Source: Bacteroidota bacterium
GTDB taxonomy: Bacteria; Bacteroidota; Bacteroidia; Bacteroidales; UBA5342
Length of the DNA stretch: 38,348 nucleotides
Reading direction: 5' to 3'
Assembly: GCA_003249935.1 (NCBI GenBank)
Contig: QKHT01000229.1
Coordinates: 1-38,348, forward strand
Part shown: in pieces, positions 26,423-34,740 of the stretch
How the letters are laid out: every line of letters begins with the position of its first letter
How positions within the stretch are numbered: the stretch's first letter is position 1
Notes under the pieces: generated by a model
Told to the model about the DNA's origin: nothing
What the model saw: only the letters and a program-made list of their open reading frames with translations
The model's database searches: none
Position numbers and translations under genes: made by a program

Positions 26423-27655
26423 ATGGTTTTAAACTTTATTTGGATTGCTTTCTTTTTTATAGCCTTTATTGTGGCACTCATCAGGCTGATTTTTTATGGC
26501 GATATGGCGGTTTTTCCTGCTATTATGCAATCTACTTTCGATACAGCAAAAACCGGTTTCGAAATATCGTTGGGACTCACAGGCGTACTCACATTTTGGA
26601 TGGGTGTAATGAAAATTGGTGAAAAGGGTGGCGTAATTACATTGTTCTCTAAAATTATTGGTCCTTTCTTCCAAAAAATATTTCCCGATTTGCCAAAGAA
26701 TCACCCGGCCTATGGTTCAATGCTGATGAATATTGCCGCAAATATGCTCGGTTTAGACAATGCCGCCACACCTTTAGGGCTTAATGCCATGAAGGAGCTC
26801 CAAACGGTGAATCCGCAAAAAGATACCGCCTCGAATCCTATGATTATGTTTTTAGTGCTGAACACTTCGGGCTTAACACTCATTCCGGTGAGTATAATGG
26901 TTTATCGAACACAAATGGGGGCGATGGACCCTTCCGATATATTTCTGCCGATTTTAATTGCCACTTTTGTGTCTACTATTGTTGGGCTAATCAGCGTGGC
27001 AGTGGTGCAGAAAATAAATCTCTTCAATAGGGTTGTAGTGGCTTATCTTGGCGGTCTTATTGCCTTGGTTGCGGGTATGGTGGTATGGTTTTCGCAAATG
27101 CCGCGCGAATTACTTCAGGATATTTCCAAAGTATCGGCCAATGTGATCTTGTTTACCATTATTTCGCTTTTTATTTTTCTGGCCATGCGAAAGAAGGTTA
27201 ATGTATACGATACATTTATCGAGGGAGCAAAAGATGGGTTTCAAACAGCAATTGGGATTATTCCATATCTGGTTGCCATATTAGTCGCTATTGGTGTATT
27301 CAGGGCATCGGGCGCAATGGATTTTCTCACCGAGTCGATTAAGGCAGGAACCATAGCTCTGGGTATTAATGCCGATTTTACCGATGCCTTGCCCACTGCA
27401 TTGATGAAACCTCTGAGCGGAACAGGTGCCCGTGGTATGATGCTCGATACCATGAAGACCTTTGGTGCCGATTCGTTTGCCGGTCGTTTATCGTGTATTT
27501 TTCAGGGAGCATGTGATACTACTTTTTATATTGTGGCCGTATATTTTGGTGCAGTTGGCATAAAAAAAACCAGATATGCAATTACATGCGGTCTGATTGC
27601 CGATGTTGCGGGTATTGTTGCTGCTATTTTCGTTGCTTATTTATTCTTTGGGTAA
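26423..27655 (+). CDS. Fused SpmA-SpmB-like membrane protein (nucleoside recognition/Gate domains)
   Basis: The 410-residue polytopic protein joins two Gate/nucleoside-recognition halves that are separate spmA and spmB genes in spore-formers. The first half (about 1-200) carries GLTGVLTFWMGVMKIGEKGG and the conserved ANMLGLDNAATPLGL. The second (about 230-410) carries KDGFQTAIGIIPYLVAILV and MKPLSGTGARGMM, with FQGACDTTFYIVAVYFGAVG near the end. About ten membrane helices are visible. In non-sporulating Bacteroidota this fusion is common and its transported substrate is unknown. Small-molecule or ion transport is only inferred from the family. Neighbouring genes give no clue. Confidence 0.87.
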   Translation: MVLNFIWIAFFFIAFIVALIRLIFYGDMAVFPAIMQSTFDTAKTGFEISLGLTGVLTFWMGVMKIGEKGGVITLFSKIIGPFFQKIFPDLPKNHPAYGSMLMNIAANMLGLDNAATPLGLNAMKELQTVNPQKDTASNPMIMFLVLNTSGLTLIPVSIMVYRTQMGAMDPSDIFLPILIATFVSTIVGLISVAVVQKINLFNRVVVAYLGGLIALVAGMVVWFSQMPRELLQDISKVSANVILFTIISLFIFLAMRKKVNVYDTFIEGAKDGFQTAIGIIPYLVAILVAIGVFRASGAMDFLTESIKAGTIALGINADFTDALPTALMKPLSGTGARGMMLDTMKTFGADSFAGRLSCIFQGACDTTFYIVAVYFGAVGIKKTRYAITCGLIADVAGIVAAIFVAYLFFG

Positions 27656-27677
27656 CATCACAAAAAATCGCTACTGC

Positions 27678-27971
27678 ATGAAAAGTCATCGTTATATATT
27701 CTGGTTATTCTTTGGTATTTCGGTTCTGATCCCGTTAGTAATGTTTTTAATTATTTTGTACTTTAATCGTAATGAGGGGGTCTCACTTGTCGGTTTTTTT
27801 GCTTTGAACCTTCGCGAGGGTAATCTTTCGGCTTTGCTTTCGGTATCGGTATTGCCAAATTTAATTCTTTTTTATTTTATGGTGAACCGCGAGAATTGGT
27901 CTGCCGTTCGTGGAATTTTGTTGGGAACAATAGTGTATGCGATTCCTGTTTTTCTTTTTAAACAGTGGTAA
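27678..27971 (+). CDS. Small conserved-type membrane protein of unknown function
   Basis: The start at 27678 gives 97 residues beginning MKSHRYIFWLFFG; the longer frame from 27597 would overlap the SpmAB-like gene by 20 codons. Three hydrophobic helices are visible (about 5-26, 50-70 and 78-93), linked by charged loops (FNRNEG, NLREGN, VNRENWS). It starts 22 bp after the fused SpmAB gene and is probably co-transcribed. I do not recognise the family. Confidence 0.7.
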   Translation: MKSHRYIFWLFFGISVLIPLVMFLIILYFNRNEGVSLVGFFALNLREGNLSALLSVSVLPNLILFYFMVNRENWSAVRGILLGTIVYAIPVFLFKQW

Positions 27972-28116
27972 TGGTGTTGAGTAGAATTTTCGATGTTCGA
28001 CAAATTTAAGAGGTTTATATCCAGTTATATACAAATATTTATGCTATTATGTAATGGTCATAAAATCAATGTATTATAAAAGCTTAACGAACCATTAGGT
28101 GTTAATACATAAAATA

Positions 28117-28155
28117 AAGGCCGGAATGTAAGTTTGCATTCCGGCCTTTGTTTAT
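28117..28155. terminator. Bidirectional terminator between convergent genes
   Basis: A perfect 12-bp stem (AAGGCCGGAATG / CATTCCGGCCTT) with an 8-base loop has T-rich flanks on both strands. It separates the small membrane protein (plus) from the S41 protease (minus). Confidence 0.85.
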
Positions 28156-28174
28156 TAAGATATTCTGAATATTA

Positions 28175-29857
28175 TTAATTGCGCGCCAATACTTTCGACT
28201 GCTTTCCCAAAGTAGCGCGATATTCTGTTGGATTCTGCAACACTTCAATGGCTTTTCTAACCCCACTATCATCCTTTAGCATCTCCTGTATTTCGCCCTT
28301 TTGGTAGTAGTAGCGTTTTACAATCTCCTGACGTAAAAGTTGGTTAATTTCATCTTGCGAATGAGCCATTACGCTCTCAATATCAACTTCTGTCTTTTTT
28401 TGTAACTCCGCTATCAGGTCTTTTGTTTTATCCGATAATCCATCTTCGCTCAGCGTTTTTTTAAGATTTTCGAGTTCGCCGGCACTTTTTAACTTATACT
28501 CAAATTTCTTCTCCTTTAAAAATGCTACAAATTGTTTATAATCATCATCTGTAAGTTTAAAGTCTTTTACATTGGCAATCGACTTATGTGTTAATGCATA
28601 ATTTGTAGCAAAGTCGAAAATCATATACTGACGAATGAGTTCGTACGAAATCTGATCGAATTTTTCGGCTTCTACATCAATGTCGGGCATAATGCCACCG
28701 CCATCTTTTACTTTACGGCCATTAACAGTATAAAATACATGTGTAAGCGAATCGGGAACCCTTGCTACACTTCCATCGGCGTTTTTATGCGAATAGTCGA
28801 TGGCCTGAATGCAACGGCCGCTTGGAATATAGTATTTGGAAGTAGTAAGTTTTAATTTGGCATTGTAACTTAATGGTCTTGTTGTTTGAACCAAACCTTT
28901 GCCATACGTTCGTGCTCCTATAATTACAGCACGGTCCAAATCCTGAAGCGATCCCGATACAATTTCAGATGCCGAAGCCGAATTTCCGTTTACCAATACT
29001 GCCAATGGAATAACAGTATCAATAGGTTGGCGGTTCGATTTATAAACCTGATCCCATTGTTTAAGTTTTCCTTTGGTAAACACAATGGTCTTTCCTTTTG
29101 GCACAAACAAATTGGTGATTTCTACAGCGTCGTCGAGAATGCCACCCGGATTGGATCGTAAGTCGAGAACGATGCTTTTGGCTCCATCTGCTTTCAATCC
29201 CTCAAGTGCTTTTTGTACTTCGTGCGACGATTTATCGGTAAAACTCGTAAGTCTGATGTATCCGGTATTTTGGTCTATCATGCCACTGTAAGCGACAGGA
29301 TTAATTGTGATATTTGCTCTGGTAATAGCTATGTTTTCGGTCTTTTTTTGCCCGGGCCGTTTAAGTTCTATTTTTATAACGGTTCCCGATGGTCCTTTGA
29401 GCATGTCGCTTACTTCACTTACTTTTTTACCTTCACATTGCACGCCGTTAATCGAAAGTATTACATCACCCGCTTTTACGCCTGAAAGTTGAGCCGGCAT
29501 CCCCTCGTAGGGATCAGTTACCACAACCATGTTGTCACGCTGCCCGATAAGAGCTCCAATGCCACCATATTCGCCGGTAGTCATAAACTTAAAATCGGCC
29601 ATTTCCGATTCTGGTATATAATTGGTGTATGGGTCGAGTTTTTCGAGCATACTGTTCATGCTGCCTTCAATCAACTCGCCGGGATTTATACTGTCCACAT
29701 AGTACATGTCCAGCTCGCGAATAACTGATTGGTATATTTCTAAGTTTTTCGAGATTTCAAAAAAACGGTTGTCGCGATTGTTGTTGGCGGCAAGCAAGGC
29801 AACAATTGCACCCGCAACACCTGTAATAACCATAATAAACTTACGACTTATGTTCAT
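28175..29857 (-). CDS. C-terminal processing peptidase, S41 family with PDZ domain
   Basis: The 560-residue periplasmic protease trims or degrades proteins from their C-termini. An N-terminal membrane anchor or signal (about 7-24) precedes a PDZ domain (about 95-180, GGIGALIG, PAQLSGVKAGDVILSINGV). The S41 core follows, with VLDLRSNPGGIL (230-241), the serine motif NGNSASASEIVSGS (290-303) and the catalytic Lys320 in GARTYGKGLVQT. A ~150-residue helical C-terminal tail is common in the Bacteroidota members. It lies 102 bp downstream of the PfkB gene on the same strand with no hairpin between them, so read-through is possible. Confidence 0.93.
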   Translation of the reverse strand: MNISRKFIMVITGVAGAIVALLAANNNRDNRFFEISKNLEIYQSVIRELDMYYVDSINPGELIEGSMNSMLEKLDPYTNYIPESEMADFKFMTTGEYGGIGALIGQRDNMVVVTDPYEGMPAQLSGVKAGDVILSINGVQCEGKKVSEVSDMLKGPSGTVIKIELKRPGQKKTENIAITRANITINPVAYSGMIDQNTGYIRLTSFTDKSSHEVQKALEGLKADGAKSIVLDLRSNPGGILDDAVEITNLFVPKGKTIVFTKGKLKQWDQVYKSNRQPIDTVIPLAVLVNGNSASASEIVSGSLQDLDRAVIIGARTYGKGLVQTTRPLSYNAKLKLTTSKYYIPSGRCIQAIDYSHKNADGSVARVPDSLTHVFYTVNGRKVKDGGGIMPDIDVEAEKFDQISYELIRQYMIFDFATNYALTHKSIANVKDFKLTDDDYKQFVAFLKEKKFEYKLKSAGELENLKKTLSEDGLSDKTKDLIAELQKKTEVDIESVMAHSQDEINQLLRQEIVKRYYYQKGEIQEMLKDDSGVRKAIEVLQNPTEYRATLGKQSKVLARN

Positions 29858-29959
29858 AAATCAAATGCTTTTTGAATTTGTAATTGTGTTACTAACTCCA
29901 ATAACGTAAATGTAAAAAAATCGGCACAAATAAAGTTTCAATCTTACAAAATATTAACA

Positions 29960-30934
29960 CTAAAGGGTGGCGATTAATTCTTTTATAGTTTTCCAGCGTT
30001 TATTATCCATTTTTGCACCCAAAACCTCTATAACCATGCCACCTAAAATAGCACCGGTTTTTGCACATTTGTCTGGTGTAAAACCCCTTAGCATGCCATA
30101 AATGTATCCGGCAGCAAACAAATCGCCTGCACCGGTGGTGTCTATTGGTGTAACCTGGATGGCCTGCGACGAATATTTTGTGCCGTTTGCCGAAACAAGT
30201 GCGCCTTTTGCGCCTATTTTTACAACGGCTATTTCTACCATTTTGCCCATCGCATCCAATGCCTCTTCGGGGTTCAAACCTGAAAAGGCCTTTGCCTCTT
30301 CTTCGTTGGCAAACAGTATGTCCACATATTTGTCCACGAGATACTGAATAAACTCACGCTCGGCTTCCACGACATTGTAACTTGCAAGATCGAGCGCAAT
30401 TTTCATACCCGCTTTTTGGGCAATCTTCATGCCTGCTTCAATCAATGGTTTGTTAAATACCAAATAACCTTCAACATACAGTATTTGATACCCCTCAAAA
30501 TCATCGGGATTAAGGTCGTTATCCGATAGTTCTACGGCTGCCCCCAAATATGTGCCGAAGGTTCGTTCGCTGTCAGGGGTTATCATGGCAAAGGCCTGGC
30601 CGGTTGTGGTAGCCGATTTGGTAAGGTTTGGAACAATGCCGCTGTTTTTCATGTCGCTTTCGAAGAATGTACCTGTTTTGTCCTTACCTATCTTGCCAAT
30701 AAATCCTGTGCCAATGCCTAAATTGGCCAAACCGTTAATTGTATTTGCGGCTGAACCGCCTGTGGCATATGCTTTTTCTTCGTCGGGAATCCGTTTGCTT
30801 ATTTTTTCTAAAAATGTTTCATCAATTAATGTCATACTACCTTTTTGCATACCGAGTTCATTCAGAATACCTTCGGAACTCAGTTTTACCAAAATGTCGA
30901 CTAACGCATTGCCCAAGCCTAATACCTGTTTCAT
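29960..30934 (-). CDS. PfkB-family carbohydrate/nucleoside kinase (adenosine-kinase-like)
   Basis: The start at 30934 (MKQVLGLGNALVD) was chosen over the longer frame from 31000 because it matches the family N-terminus and lies just after a -7 box. The 324-residue protein shows the PfkB signatures: GGSAANTINGLANLG with FIGKIGKDKTG near the N-terminus and DTTGAGDLFAAGYIYG (catalytic Asp) near the C-terminus. The closest match by eye is the adenosine-kinase-like branch common in Bacteroidota. The actual substrate (adenosine, ribose or another sugar) cannot be read. It is divergent from the tRNA genes. Confidence 0.9.
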   Translation of the reverse strand: MKQVLGLGNALVDILVKLSSEGILNELGMQKGSMTLIDETFLEKISKRIPDEEKAYATGGSAANTINGLANLGIGTGFIGKIGKDKTGTFFESDMKNSGIVPNLTKSATTTGQAFAMITPDSERTFGTYLGAAVELSDNDLNPDDFEGYQILYVEGYLVFNKPLIEAGMKIAQKAGMKIALDLASYNVVEAEREFIQYLVDKYVDILFANEEEAKAFSGLNPEEALDAMGKMVEIAVVKIGAKGALVSANGTKYSSQAIQVTPIDTTGAGDLFAAGYIYGMLRGFTPDKCAKTGAILGGMVIEVLGAKMDNKRWKTIKELIATL

Positions 30935-30953
30935 TTTCTCAATATTTTTTTTG

Positions 30954-30961
30954 CAAAGATA
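30954..30961 (-). promoter_or_regulatory. -7 box (TATCTTTG) for the PfkB kinase gene
   Basis: TATCTTTGC on the minus strand fits TAnnTTTG, 20 bases before the kinase ATG. It sits back to back with the tRNA promoter, inside that promoter's upstream half. Confidence 0.55.
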
Positions 30962-30992
30962 TTGCATAAATTGAATATACCTATTATATTTG
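30962..30992 (+). promoter_or_regulatory. Promoter of the tRNA-Asn pair (-33 TTG, 20-bp spacer, -7 TATATTTG)
   Basis: TATATTTG at 30985-30992 fits TAnnTTTG, and TTG at 30962-30964 stands exactly 20 bases upstream, matching the Bacteroidota housekeeping sigma layout. The predicted leader before the first tRNA carries an 8-bp inverted repeat (TTGAAAAC 31001-31008, GTTTTCAA 31031-31038). Confidence 0.6.
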
Positions 30993-31048
30993 CACCGCAA
31001 TTGAAAACAACAACAGCGGTTGTATAAGCGGTTTTCAAAAGCATTTAT

Positions 31049-31122
31049 TCCTTAGTAGCTCAGTTGGTTAGAGCGGCGGACTGTTAATCCGTAGGTCGTA
31101 AGTTCGAGTCTTACCTGAGGAG
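31049..31122 (+). tRNA. tRNA-Asn (GTT), copy 1
   Basis: This 74-base cloverleaf has acceptor arms TCCTTAG / CTGAGGA, discriminator G, D-arm AGCTCAGTTGGTTAGAGC, anticodon loop CTGTTAA (anticodon GTT) and T-arm GTTCGAGTC. The 3' CCA is not encoded. Confidence 0.97.
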
Positions 31123-31164
31123 CTTTATCGAATAAGTATTGGTAAAAATTGTATTTTTTTTCAC

Positions 31165-31238
31165 TCCTTAGTAGCTCAGTTGGTTAGAGCGGCGGACTGT
31201 TAATCCGTAGGTCGTAAGTTCGAGTCTTACCTGAGGAG
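31165..31238 (+). tRNA. tRNA-Asn (GTT), copy 2
   Basis: Identical over all 74 bases to the copy at 31049 and separated from it by 42 bases, so a recent or homogenised tandem duplication. Both copies share one promoter and one terminator. Confidence 0.97.
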
Positions 31239-31246
31239 CTTTTTCT

Positions 31247-31277
31247 AAAAGATGTCTTGTTAAAGACATCTTTTTTT
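31247..31277 (+). terminator. Terminator of the tRNA-Asn pair
   Basis: A 12-bp stem (AAAAGATGTCTT / AAGACATCTTTT) with a GTTA loop ends in a run of seven T residues, 8 bases after the second tRNA. Confidence 0.85.
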
Positions 31278-31284
31278 GTTTGGC

Positions 31285-31320
31285 ATAAAAAAGTCCGGAA
31301 TCTATTTGATTCCGGACTTT
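31285..31320 (-). terminator. Terminator of the pcm/hydrolase unit
   Basis: A 13-bp stem (AAAGTCCGGAATC / GATTCCGGACTTT) with a 5-base loop is followed on the minus strand by a T run. It begins two bases after the hydrolase stop at 31322. Confidence 0.85.
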
Positions 31321-31321
31321 C

Positions 31322-31966
31322 TTATTTTATAAACGGATTTGACTGTCGCTCTTGCCCTATGGTTGTTGCAGGTCCATGTCCGGGGTACACGATCACATCG
31401 TCGGGCATTGTCATCAACTTTTCTTTTATTCCTGATATCAACAGTTCGTGATTGCCTCCCCAAAGATCGGTTCGGCCTATGCTGCCCATAAATAATACAT
31501 CGCCTACTATAACATGCTTGTCGGTTTCGTTATAATAACACACGCTACCCGGCGAATGTCCAGGTATGTGTATCACTTTATATTTTGCACCACAAAGGGT
31601 CAAAACATCACTTTCGCTTACAAACTCGGTCATCGTCGGCAGGTCGTCTTCCATCTTTAATCCGAAAAGCTGTGCGTGTTCTTTGGCATTTTGATACAGG
31701 AACTCATCGGCTTTATGTCCCTTGGGGTTCAAATTGTATTTTTTTGCAAAAAATCCTGTGCCGAGTACATGGTCTACATGCAAATGGGTGAAATACAATC
31801 CGACCAGTTTCAGGTCACTTTGTTCGAGTGTGTGTGTTAGTTTGTCTCTGTCAACCGAACCACCACAAGCACAGTCGATTACAACAGCTTCTTTGGTTTC
31901 ATCATTCCAAATGAGAACCATGTTAACCTGAAAAGGGTTAACTACTATTGGTTGAATGTTTATCAT
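31322..31966 (-). CDS. Metallo-beta-lactamase-fold hydrolase (glyoxalase II-like)
   Basis: The 214-residue cytoplasmic protein has the zinc motif THLHVDH (His61, His63, Asp65, His66), then IPGHSPGSVCYY, VGDVLFMGSIGRTDL and the closing VYPGHGPATTIG. All are standard for the small hydroxyacylglutathione-hydrolase-like branch common in Bacteroidota. A thioester or small ester substrate is likely but unspecified. Its start overlaps the pcm stop by four bases (ATGA), so the pair is translationally coupled. Confidence 0.92.
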   Translation of the reverse strand: MINIQPIVVNPFQVNMVLIWNDETKEAVVIDCACGGSVDRDKLTHTLEQSDLKLVGLYFTHLHVDHVLGTGFFAKKYNLNPKGHKADEFLYQNAKEHAQLFGLKMEDDLPTMTEFVSESDVLTLCGAKYKVIHIPGHSPGSVCYYNETDKHVIVGDVLFMGSIGRTDLWGGNHELLISGIKEKLMTMPDDVIVYPGHGPATTIGQERQSNPFIK

Positions 31967-32613
31967 ATCTTTTCTATTCCGTTTAACATTGGTACAAAGG
32001 TAAACTCACCAAAGGTTTCTTGTTCAAAATCTTCAAAATCTACTCGGGTTATACGTGTCATGACTTGTTTCGATTCTGGCCCTACGGGCAAAACCATGGT
32101 GCCATTTAACTTTAGCTGAAAAAGTAAATCTGTGGGAATTTCTCTGGCACCAGCAGTAATGAGTATTCGGTCGAAAGGGGCTTCAGCCGGCAAGCCAAGA
32201 TACCCATCACCCAAATAGAGATTAACCTGATATTTCAACAACGATAGCAGTCGTTTTGTTTGCTCGTAAAGTTTTTGCTGTCGTTCAATAGAATGAACCT
32301 CTAAGCCAAGCGTTTCAAGGATTGCAGCCTGGTAACCCGAGCCTGTGCCAATTTCCATTATTTTAAGTCCCGGTTCGGGGCAAAGCAAAGTGGTTTGAAA
32401 TGCGACGGTGTATGGTTGCGAAATGGTTTGACCGGCACCTATCGGATAGGCACTATCGTTGTATGCAAATTCGGCCATATCGGGTTTCATAAACTTATGC
32501 CGGGGTACTATTCCAATAGCACCGAGCACCGCCTGATTCGTAATGTGCTTACGCTTTAATTGCTGTACTAATCGCTGTCGCTGACCGGTAAGTATTGTCT
32601 CATCGTATATCAT
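31963..32613 (-). CDS. pcm: Protein-L-isoaspartate O-methyltransferase
   Basis: It methylates isoaspartyl residues in damaged proteins using S-adenosylmethionine and so starts their repair. The 216-residue length is normal. The family's AYPIGAGQTISQPYTVAF substrate loop is present, as are the AdoMet-binding MEIGTGSGYQAAIL, LYLGDGYLGLPAEAPFDRI and ITAGAREIP. It overlaps the hydrolase gene by 4 bp. A -7 box lies only eight bases before the ATG, so the transcript may be nearly leaderless. Confidence 0.95.
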   Translation of the reverse strand: MIYDETILTGQRQRLVQQLKRKHITNQAVLGAIGIVPRHKFMKPDMAEFAYNDSAYPIGAGQTISQPYTVAFQTTLLCPEPGLKIMEIGTGSGYQAAILETLGLEVHSIERQQKLYEQTKRLLSLLKYQVNLYLGDGYLGLPAEAPFDRILITAGAREIPTDLLFQLKLNGTMVLPVGPESKQVMTRITRVDFEDFEQETFGEFTFVPMLNGIEKI

Positions 32614-32620
32614 CGTAGAG

Positions 32621-32628
32621 CAAAAATA
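32621..32628 (-). promoter_or_regulatory. -7 box (TATTTTTG) for pcm
   Basis: TATTTTTGC on the minus strand fits TAnnTTTG and ends eight bases before the pcm ATG. It separates this pair from the ABC importer genes upstream. Confidence 0.48.
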
Positions 32629-32684
32629 GCAACATTCGTTGTAATAACTTACGCTGTTAATAAATTTTGATGCGGATTATTGTA

Positions 32685-33698
32685 TTATTTGATAACTAAT
32701 GCCATCAGAACCTCTATGATGGTATTGCATATAACGGGTTCTTTTTTGGGTTGAACCACTTGCCAGAATTCATTGCTAACGATTACCTCGGTTCCTCCGG
32801 TTTCGTCGGTAATCATATAGCCATGGCGTTGCAGAGCTCTTTTGGTCCAGAACGTGCGAATGCAGTCGCCACTTAGTTTTATTTTTTTATTTGTAGTATA
32901 GGCTATGCGAAATGTTCCGGTGGCCATGTCGAAATCGAACGATTGATTGACAAATGCACGTTGAAAACTACCATTGAGTACAAGGTCTTCGGGTGTTCCT
33001 GCCTCAATACCTTCCTGTGGAGTCATCAGCCAGATTCGGTCTGCCGCCTGAAGAGCAAGATCGAGTTCGTGCGTTGATAATAATATTGATTTGTTTCTCG
33101 TGCGAGCCAAATTGCGGAGTAATCGCATCATTTCTACCCGGTTAGGTAAGTCGAGGTGCGCCGTTGGTTCATCCAGTAAAATAAGCGGCGTGTCTTGTGC
33201 TAAGGCTTTGGCTACCATGGCACGCTGTTTTTCTCCATCGCTTAGCGATGAAAACAGTCGGTCTTTCAGATTAAAAATTCCTACATCGCTTAGAGCGGTA
33301 TTTATTATTTGTTTGTCGTGTTCTGTAAGCACGCCGAGCCAGTTGGTATGCGGATGACGGCCAAGTGAGGCAATCTGAAATGTACTGAGGTTGTTAATGT
33401 TTACTCTATCGGTAAGTACAACACTGAGTATGTGTGCATTGTGCATTGCATCTTTGGCTAACAGTTGTTTGCCGTCTATTAAAACCTGCCCTGCCAATGC
33501 CGGCTGCATACCCGACATTGTACGTATGAGTGTTGATTTTCCCGAGCCATTTGGCCCAATAAGGCACACCAATTCCCCGCGAAATATTTCGAGGTTCATG
33601 CCCGAAAGAACTGTTAACGTCTCTTTTTTTGAGGTTTTGTATCCAATAGAGAGGTTGATAGTTCGTAAAATAGAATCGTAACTAATGGATTGGTTCAT
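32685..33698 (-). CDS. ABC importer ATPase, iron-siderophore/heme/cobalamin type (FecE/BtuD-like)
   Basis: The 337-residue ATPase energises the importer formed with the next two genes upstream. It has Walker A GPNGSGKST (48-56), signature SSLSDGEKQRAM (about 150-161), Walker B LILLDEP (172-178) and the switch His in STHELDLA. After the ATPase core a ~75-residue C-terminal extension (from about 260: FDFDMATGTFRIAY to the end) is present; this is usual in Bacteroidota members and of unknown role. Its ATG overlaps the permease stop by one base (TAATG), so the genes are coupled. Confidence 0.93.
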   Translation of the reverse strand: MNQSISYDSILRTINLSIGYKTSKKETLTVLSGMNLEIFRGELVCLIGPNGSGKSTLIRTMSGMQPALAGQVLIDGKQLLAKDAMHNAHILSVVLTDRVNINNLSTFQIASLGRHPHTNWLGVLTEHDKQIINTALSDVGIFNLKDRLFSSLSDGEKQRAMVAKALAQDTPLILLDEPTAHLDLPNRVEMMRLLRNLARTRNKSILLSTHELDLALQAADRIWLMTPQEGIEAGTPEDLVLNGSFQRAFVNQSFDFDMATGTFRIAYTTNKKIKLSGDCIRTFWTKRALQRHGYMITDETGGTEVIVSNEFWQVVQPKKEPVICNTIIEVLMALVIK

Positions 33699-34738
33699 TA
33701 CACTCCTCCTTTCATATGACGATTACTAAAAATAACCCAAATTACTACCGGTGCACCAAAAATGGCGGTTACGGCATTAATGGGTAGTGTACTCTGGTTG
33801 CCGGGTAGTTGTGATATAATATCGCACACAAGCATTAGGTCAATGCCAATAAGTATTGTTGCCGGCATGAGTTGTTTGTGATCCGAAGTTTTGAAAATGT
33901 ATCGTGCAATATGAGGTACCGCCACGCCAATAAAACCTATGGGGCCTGTAAATGCTGTTAGCGTGCCGGTAAGTACACTGGTAGCTATAATTACAGATAG
34001 TCGCATTTTTCGAATGTTAACGCCCATGCCATGTGCATAATTGTCGCCAAGCAGCATTGCATTGAGGTTTTTTTGCAACATTAGGGCATAAAGGAAGGCT
34101 GGTATAAAACACCAAATCATAATGTTTACTTCGTTCCAGGTTATGCCCGATAGACTACCGAAAGTCCACATTATAAAACTGTGTACCTGATCGGGTGAAC
34201 TAAAATATTGCAGAATGCTTACAATGGCCGAGGTAACGCTGCCTATCATAATCCCAACAATGAGTAGCGAAACGGCATCGGTTACCTTCATCGAAACAAT
34301 CACAATAATAATCATTACAATGCCTGACCCCAAAATGGCAGCCGTAACCAGGCCAAAAGAAGAAAGTACCGAGCTAAAAATAGTGCCGCCTATAGCCGTA
34401 GAAGCCATTATGTACAACGCTACACCCAAACTTGCACCAGAACTGATACCCAAAATATATGGTTCTGTAAGTGGATTTCGGAAAAGAGTCTGCATCATCA
34501 GACCCGAAATGGATAATCCTGCACCGATAATTGTCGCAACTACAGCTTTAGGCAATCGGAAATTAAGGATAATGAATGTCCATGTTTCGTTCGACGATTT
34601 TTGTGTAGTGAGTATGCTAAGTACTTCATTTATTGGAATATGCAGACTACCTGAGAATACATCGGCAAAAAATAGAATAATTGCCAGCATGCCAATTAAA
34701 ATGGTGGCAATGGTTATGTGCTTTGGCTGGTTTTTCAT
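33698..34738 (-). CDS. ABC importer permease, FecCD/BtuC family
   Basis: The 346-residue membrane subunit forms the channel for an iron complex, heme or vitamin B12. Eight or more membrane helices are visible. Family signatures include LPKAVVATIIGAGLSISGLMMQTLFRNPLTEPYILGISSG near the N-terminus, read here as LPKAV...GAGLSISG...NPLTEPYILGI, and AFTGPIGFIGVAVPHIAR in the last third. It lies two bases after the binding-protein gene and overlaps the ATPase gene by one base. Confidence 0.95.
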   Translation of the reverse strand: MKNQPKHITIATILIGMLAIILFFADVFSGSLHIPINEVLSILTTQKSSNETWTFIILNFRLPKAVVATIIGAGLSISGLMMQTLFRNPLTEPYILGISSGASLGVALYIMASTAIGGTIFSSVLSSFGLVTAAILGSGIVMIIIVIVSMKVTDAVSLLIVGIMIGSVTSAIVSILQYFSSPDQVHSFIMWTFGSLSGITWNEVNIMIWCFIPAFLYALMLQKNLNAMLLGDNYAHGMGVNIRKMRLSVIIATSVLTGTLTAFTGPIGFIGVAVPHIARYIFKTSDHKQLMPATILIGIDLMLVCDIISQLPGNQSTLPINAVTAIFGAPVVIWVIFSNRHMKGGV

Positions 34739-34740
34739 GG

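Noticed and set aside
27597-27677. Upstream extension of the small membrane protein
   Set aside because: It would overlap the preceding gene by 20 codons. The ATG at 27678 gives a normal 22-bp spacing.
31049-31238. tRNA pair as an integration (attachment) site
   Set aside because: There is no integrase, direct repeat of a tRNA end or composition change on either side. A simple tandem duplication explains the pair.
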